NCBI GenBank assembly: GCA_964530825.1
Contig: CAZHCA010000003.1
Coordinates: 124,001 to 188,000, forward strand
Length of the DNA stretch: 64,000 nt
Direction of reading: 5' to 3'
Source of the DNA: CAZHCA01 sp964530825
Lineage (GTDB): Bacteria > Bacteroidota > Bacteroidia > Chitinophagales > Saprospiraceae
The notes under the pieces: model-generated
Seen by the model: only the letters and a program-made list of their open reading frames with translations
Database searches by the model: none
Told to the model about the DNA's origin: nothing
In this document: positions 59,645 through 64,000 of the stretch, piece by piece
Layout of the letters: every line of letters starts with the position of its first letter
How positions within the stretch are numbered: the first letter of the stretch is position 1
Made by a program: the position numbers and the translations under genes

Positions 59645-60202
59645 ATGGCATTCACCGAATCTACTATGCTCGAACTGGGGACTAAGGCCCCTGAATTTGC
59701 CTTGCCTGATACTGTAACGGGCCAGCAGGTAAAACTGGAAGATATACAATCAGATACGGCTACCGTCGTCATGTTCCTTTGTAATCACTGCCCCTTTGTG
59801 ATCCACGTTAATCCGGAGATCGTACGACTTAGCAAAGCGTACCAGTCTAAGGGCGTTAGCTTCGTAGCCATCAGCTCAAACGACGTAGCAGCGTATCCCG
59901 ACGATGCTCCCGATAAAATGAAAGAAGTAGCCGAGCGCGAGGGTTATCCATTCCCCTATCTGTACGACGAGACCCAGGAAGTGGCCCGCGCTTACGATGC
60001 CGCCTGTACACCCGACTTTTACGTATTCGACGGCAATCTGCGTCTGGTCTATCGCGGTCGTTTGGACGAATCGCGGCCTAAAAATGATAAACCGCTCACT
60101 GGAAATGACCTGCGCACCGCCCTGGATGCCGTACTTATGGGTCAACCTGTCCCCGAAAAACAATATCCCAGCGGTGGGTGCGGAATCAAATGGAAAAAAT
60201 AA
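59645..60202 (+). CDS. Thioredoxin-fold redoxin (AhpC/TSA-like)
   Basis: The start at 59645 (MAFTESTMLELG) gives 185 residues. The redoxin core has APEFALPDTVTG and an FLCNHCPFVIHV active site (CXXC), typical of the thioredoxin-family group near bacterioferritin comigratory proteins. PDFYVFDGNLRLVYRGR completes the fold. Likely a cytoplasmic thiol reductase or peroxidase, partner unknown. A weak CCCGG/CCGGG hairpin (60204-60219) follows its stop. Confidence 0.88.
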   Translation: MAFTESTMLELGTKAPEFALPDTVTGQQVKLEDIQSDTATVVMFLCNHCPFVIHVNPEIVRLSKAYQSKGVSFVAISSNDVAAYPDDAPDKMKEVAEREGYPFPYLYDETQEVARAYDAACTPDFYVFDGNLRLVYRGRLDESRPKNDKPLTGNDLRTALDAVLMGQPVPEKQYPSGGCGIKWKK

Positions 60203-60256
60203 ACCCGGACAGAGCCGGGGGCTGGGCCCTGGTTTTCTACTTTTCAGCCAGCTTTT

Positions 60257-61894
60257 TTAGGATAAGTACTTTCCCACAATTGGCATTCGGCGCCCCATAC
60301 CAAATCCTTTTTCACTGACTCGCAGAACGGGGGCCGATTGAAAGCGCTTAAACTCATTGATATTAACCAGGCGCAGAATTTTGCCGACCAGATCTTCCTG
60401 GTAGCCCATTTCAATAATATCCTGCGGGCTTTTCTTTTGTTCGATGTAATGGTACAGGATGCGGTCCAGAATATCGTAGGGCGGCAGGCTATCTGTGTCT
60501 TTCTGGTCGGGCTTGAGCTCAGCTGACGGTGGCTTGCGGATGGTATTGACCGGAATGATTTCGCCGTTCTTGTTGATGTATTCTGCCAGTTGAAAAACCT
60601 CTGTTTTGTAAACATCACCCAAAACAGATAGCCCGCCGCAAAGGTCTCCGTAAAGAGTACCGTAACCGACAGCCATCTCGCTTTTGTTACTGGTGTTGAT
60701 CAGTACGGGGCCAAACTTATTGGAGATGGCCATATTGAGGGTACCCCGTATACGCGACTGGAGGTTTTCCTCCGCAATATCAAACGAGGTGCCCCAAAAG
60801 TGCGGCTTCAGCACTTCCATAAAGCTTTGATAGATTCCCTCAATGGGCAGGATGTCGTATTGTATCCCCAGGTTTACGGCCAGCTCGCGCGCGTCATTCA
60901 CCGAATGGTCAGAAGAGTAATGCGAAGGCATGAGCAACACCCGCAAATTTTCAGGCCCTAATGCTCTGGCCGCTAATACCGCCGTAACAGCCGAGTCGAT
61001 TCCGCCGGATAAACCTAAAACGCCCTTTTCCAGATTGAGCTTACCGAAATAATCGCGAATACCCATCAGAAGCGCATCGTGCATGAGCGGGTATTTCTCC
61101 TTTGGCTGTGGTCGGTGGCGCCCTCCGGCGACCACCTGATCAAGTTCAAAAACCCGGAGTGATTCTTCGAAATAGGGCAGCTCCTCAAAAATCTGCCCAT
61201 CGGGCGACATAACTACCGAGCCTCCATCAAAAAGGATCTCCGTCTGGGCACCGACCTGATTGCAGTAAAAAAGCGGTAAATGGTAACTTTCCACATTGGC
61301 GCGAAGTACCTCCAGGCGGTCTTCGGCATGTTCCCATGAAAAGGGAGAGGCGGAAATGTTGATCATCAGGTCGGGACGGTCCGGCATCATTTCGTCCATG
61401 GGGCAAACCGTGTACATGGGATTTTCGTTACCCAGATTCCAGAGGTCTTCGCATATGGTAAGTGCAATGCGCTTGCCTTTGTATTCAATAATCCGGTGTT
61501 GGGTAGCCGGCTCGAAGTAACGGTACTCATCGAATATATCGTAGGTGGGCAGCAGTGTTTTGTATTGAACGTGTTGGATTTTCCGGTCAGCTAAAAAGAA
61601 AGCGGTGTTGTATAGATCTTTTCCTTCGACTACCGGATTCTTGCTTGGGCCGCCAACCACGACCGCAATCCCATCAGCAGCAGCAGCCAGGTCATGAACC
61701 GTTGCCTCGGCCATTTCGACAAAATCATCGAAATCGAGAAAATCACGCGGCGGGTAACCCGTAACCGATAGCTCGGGAAAAATAATGATATCGGCCTTTT
61801 GCTGTTTGGCCTGATCCACAGCGTTCAGCATTTTTTCCAGATTGCCGCGGAAATTACCAATGTGGGAATTCAATTGGGCGAGAGCGATTCTCAT
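60257..61894 (-). CDS. nadE: Glutamine-dependent NAD(+) synthetase
   Basis: The start at 61894 (MRIALAQLNSHIGNF) gives 545 residues. The N-terminal glutaminase of CN-hydrolase type has its Glu-Lys-Cys triad in FPELSVTG, YKTLLPTYDIFDEYRYF and LTICEDLWN. The C-terminal synthetase has the P-loop LSGGIDSAVTAVLA and the NTSNKSEMAVGYGTLYGDL signature. It converts nicotinate adenine dinucleotide to NAD with glutamine nitrogen. An upstream in-frame extension to 61993 lacks family similarity. It converges on the redoxin gene. Confidence 0.96.
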   Translation of the reverse strand: MRIALAQLNSHIGNFRGNLEKMLNAVDQAKQQKADIIIFPELSVTGYPPRDFLDFDDFVEMAEATVHDLAAAADGIAVVVGGPSKNPVVEGKDLYNTAFFLADRKIQHVQYKTLLPTYDIFDEYRYFEPATQHRIIEYKGKRIALTICEDLWNLGNENPMYTVCPMDEMMPDRPDLMINISASPFSWEHAEDRLEVLRANVESYHLPLFYCNQVGAQTEILFDGGSVVMSPDGQIFEELPYFEESLRVFELDQVVAGGRHRPQPKEKYPLMHDALLMGIRDYFGKLNLEKGVLGLSGGIDSAVTAVLAARALGPENLRVLLMPSHYSSDHSVNDARELAVNLGIQYDILPIEGIYQSFMEVLKPHFWGTSFDIAEENLQSRIRGTLNMAISNKFGPVLINTSNKSEMAVGYGTLYGDLCGGLSVLGDVYKTEVFQLAEYINKNGEIIPVNTIRKPPSAELKPDQKDTDSLPPYDILDRILYHYIEQKKSPQDIIEMGYQEDLVGKILRLVNINEFKRFQSAPVLRVSEKGFGMGRRMPIVGKYLS

Positions 61895-62104
61895 GGACGG
61901 TGGATTAATTTTTTTCAAGAAACAAGATAAAAGTACTATCAGCCGCTGTTGTGCGTCAAAATCGGGTGAAAAATAAGGAAAACAATGTTGCACCCTATCT
62001 GCAATTCAGTAAAGGCCACCGCCGGACTGCCGGAATTACCGTAGCAGGTCCACGGCGAATTTCGTAACTTAACCCGACTTTTTAAATTAAGTATCGGAGT
62101 TGAC

Positions 62105-63883
62105 ATGAGTTCATTTGTGGTATCAGCCCGGAAGTACCGGCCCATGCGATTTACGGATGTTGTAGGCCAAGAGCACGTCACTCAGACCCTGAAAAATGCA
62201 TTGCAGAACGACCACCTGGCACACGCCTTCCTGTTTTGTGGTCCGCGGGGTGTAGGTAAAACTACCTGTGCACGCATACTGGCCAAGGTACTCAACTGCC
62301 AAAACGTCGCAGCCGAACACGAGCCTTGCAATACCTGCCCTTCCTGCGAGACCTTCAATTCAAATGCTTCGTTTAACATTACAGAGCTCGATGCCGCCTC
62401 CAACAATAGCGTAGAACATATCCGGGCACTGATCGAGCAAGTGCGTTTCCAGCCCCAGCAGGGTAACTACAAAGTCTTTATTATTGACGAGGTGCACATG
62501 CTGTCGCAACAGGCTTTTAACGCCTTTTTGAAAACCCTGGAGGAACCGCCTGCGTACGCTATCTTCATCCTAGCCACCACCGAAAAGCATAAGATCATTC
62601 CCACGATTCTTTCCCGATGCCAGATTTACGATTTCAAGCGTATTCAGGTAAGTGATATGGTCGGTCACCTGGAAAGCATCTGTCGGGAGGAGGGCATCCA
62701 AGCCGAACGTTCCGGGCTACATATTATCGCAAAGAAAGCCGACGGAGCGCTACGCGATGCGTTGTCCATCTTTGACCGTATCGTCTCCTCGGGCCCGGGC
62801 CGCGAGATCACCTACCGGCAGGTAATCGAGAACCTCAATGTCCTCGATTACGAATACTACTTCCAACTGGTAGATGCCCTGCTCACCGAGGATTTTGCGC
62901 AGGTCATGCGCACCCTGGATGAAATCATTCGCAAAGGTTTTGACCCCGATCTGCTGATTAACGGTCTGGCCGAGCACCTGCGCAATTTGTTAGTTTGCCA
63001 GGATCCCGAGACGATAGACCTGCTGGAAGTTAGCCAGGATAGTGCTGATCGCTATGCTCAACAGGCAGCGGCCGCGCCTACTTCCTTCCTACTAACGGCG
63101 CTTAACTTGGCCAATGATTGCGATATTAACTACCGCATGGCCCGCAACAAACGCCTGCACGTAGAAATGGCTCTGATTAAAATGACTTACATCCAACGGG
63201 CAGTGGACCTTAGCCAGATAAAACACGGCCGTACGGCCCTGCCCCCAAAAAAAAAGCAGGACCCAGCTAATCCTAATGACCTGAAGGCGGCGGTTGCGCC
63301 CACACCTAAAGTAAGCCAAACCGAAAAGGCCGAAGTGCCGAAAATATCCGAATCGGCAGTCAACCCAGAGGAGCCAACCCCACCTCCCGCTGCAACAAAC
63401 CGGACTCCCAAACCTAGCGGAATATCGGGTATGCCGAAACTGCCTAGCCTAGGGTCTATCCGGACAAAAATTGAAGAAGAGCAAAGGACACCCGCCGAAG
63501 CCATTCCTCAGCACCCATTGAACGATGAACATCTACAAAAAGCCTGGCAGTCTTATTTGGAAGAGGTCGAGCAACAATCGGCAAAAGCGATACTATCCGG
63601 ACTAATTATGGAGGTCAAGGATAACGAAATCGTAGCACGCGCCGGCACCAAACTAGCCGAAAGCACCTTGCGCCAAGCAAGAGACCTGATGGATCACCTG
63701 CGGACTTATTTTCAACGTCCCGACCTGGTCCTGACAATCCAAATCGATCCTATACTCGCCCCTGAAGCTCCAAAGATGGAGAAGCCCCTTACTCCAAAAG
63801 AAAAGTTTCAACAGATGGCGCAGGAAAACCCCGCCGTACGCGAAATGCAGCAGCGATTCGGACTACGATTTGATGAAGATTAA
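62105..63883 (+). CDS. dnaX: DNA polymerase III subunit gamma/tau
   Basis: 592 residues. The clamp-loader AAA+ core has Walker A GPRGVGKTT (46-54), a zinc module with C65, C75, C78 and C81, Walker B IIDEVHML and the SRC motif (LSRCQIYDF). The C-terminal third is a proline/lysine-rich linker and tau-specific tail. DnaX assembles the clamp loader and, as tau, holds polymerase cores and helicase. A nine-A run at 63247-63255, at codons 381-384, could yield a shorter gamma form. The ATG at 62105 is preceded by a 110-base gap from divergent nadE. Confidence 0.96.
   Translation: MSSFVVSARKYRPMRFTDVVGQEHVTQTLKNALQNDHLAHAFLFCGPRGVGKTTCARILAKVLNCQNVAAEHEPCNTCPSCETFNSNASFNITELDAASNNSVEHIRALIEQVRFQPQQGNYKVFIIDEVHMLSQQAFNAFLKTLEEPPAYAIFILATTEKHKIIPTILSRCQIYDFKRIQVSDMVGHLESICREEGIQAERSGLHIIAKKADGALRDALSIFDRIVSSGPGREITYRQVIENLNVLDYEYYFQLVDALLTEDFAQVMRTLDEIIRKGFDPDLLINGLAEHLRNLLVCQDPETIDLLEVSQDSADRYAQQAAAAPTSFLLTALNLANDCDINYRMARNKRLHVEMALIKMTYIQRAVDLSQIKHGRTALPPKKKQDPANPNDLKAAVAPTPKVSQTEKAEVPKISESAVNPEEPTPPPAATNRTPKPSGISGMPKLPSLGSIRTKIEEEQRTPAEAIPQHPLNDEHLQKAWQSYLEEVEQQSAKAILSGLIMEVKDNEIVARAGTKLAESTLRQARDLMDHLRTYFQRPDLVLTIQIDPILAPEAPKMEKPLTPKEKFQQMAQENPAVREMQQRFGLRFDED
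63227..63270 (+). promoter_or_regulatory. Likely slippage/frameshift signal within dnaX
   Basis: GGCC-GTAC-GGCC (63227-63238) is a small hairpin 8 bases before CCA-AAA-AAA-AAG, a nine-A run that contains A-AAA-AAG in the reading frame. Shifting by -1, or inserting one A, gives GCA GGA CCC AGC then TAA (63268-63270), making a 388-residue product. Confidence 0.6.
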
Positions 63884-63977
63884 CCTTCATAGACACCGAT
63901 TTTGGGAACTCCCCTACTCTTCGTATTTTTCTAATTAATTAAGTGTACGAAACAGGACATTTAGGTTACCAATTGGT

Positions 63978-64000
63978 ATGAAACAATCAACTCCCCAATC
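63978..64000 (+). CDS. Possible gene start cut by window end
   Basis: An ATG at 63978 opens MKQSTPQ before the window ends, 94 bases after dnaX. The AT-rich 5' region fits a promoter, but seven codons cannot confirm a gene. Confidence 0.3.

Noticed and set aside
1..64000. CRISPR arrays, insertion sequences, prophage genes, rRNA operon, toxin-antitoxin or restriction systems
   Set aside because: No regularly spaced repeats, transposase/integrase motifs, phage structural genes, rRNA sequence or defence-type domains were seen by eye in either strand.

Overview
The window reads as a stretch of core chromosome from a Bacteroidota bacterium, most likely class Saprospiria (Lewinella/Haliscomenobacter-like). 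The evidence is: several exact TAnnTTTG promoter boxes; a large secreted protein ending in a type IX secretion (T9SS) sorting domain; a BamA/UppS pair; the group of glycerol-phosphate prenyl transferase found in Bacteroidota; a fused two-subunit 2-oxoacid dehydrogenase E1; and small Bacteroidota-specific families (DUF5606, DUF4783, TIGR02757, DUF6503-like). Family names come from recognising motifs by eye; no database search was possible. I see no rRNA, CRISPR array, insertion sequence or prophage. Gene density is high, with many convergent and 1-4 bp overlapping pairs.

Layout. 1-6 kb: end of a NUDIX gene, a ferredoxin-type reductase, an MFS exporter, a zincless Fpg-like glycosylase, a radical SAM protein of unknown role translationally coupled to an RluA-type pseudouridine synthase. 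6-9.1 kb: an arginase and a large outer-membrane receptor that both look cut at the same point. 9.2-15.3 kb: msrB, a tRNA with CAU anticodon, a secreted tandem EthD protein, a SARP/TolB-N/TPR regulator, a HAD phosphatase, MscS and RecX. 15.3-20.8 kb: BCCT osmolyte transporter with a universal stress protein, an atypical pyruvate kinase and a sulfide:quinone oxidoreductase-like protein. 21-31 kb: T9SS cargo protein, GGGP synthase, RsgA, a tiny membrane protein, BamA, UppS, a MraY/WecA-type transferase, CrcB and tryptophan 2,3-dioxygenase. 31-35.2 kb (minus strand): a polysaccharide export set of flippase, chain-length protein and O-antigen ligase/polymerase. 35.2-47.2 kb: MacB-like permease, inositol monophosphatase, HPRT, an M28 peptidase, a lipoprotein, GpmI, TIGR02757, a GT2 glycosyltransferase, an M3 peptidase and DUF5606. 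47.4-64 kb: fused E1, a dienelactone hydrolase-like lipoprotein, PBP1A, an AhpD-like/MarR/DUF6503-like operon, MnmG, a conserved unknown, an M15 peptidase, a redoxin, NadE and DnaX.

Functional links: 28.7-35.2 kb contains two pieces of lipid-linked polysaccharide assembly (MraY/WecA-type initiation and Wzx/Wzz/Wzy export) on opposite strands. BamA, PBP1A and UppS are envelope building. The AhpD-like/MarR operon carries a clear palindromic operator and looks like an autoregulated peroxide or electrophile response. The observations most worth a second look are the apparent deletion junction joining a receptor to an arginase near 6,980, a nine-A slippage site in dnaX with closely spaced off-frame stops, the MarR operator at 53,152-53,188, and a textbook terminator at 39,656-39,688 that has no gene in front of it. 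I did not find a convincing multi-gene undescribed system such as a defence island or novel biosynthetic cluster.
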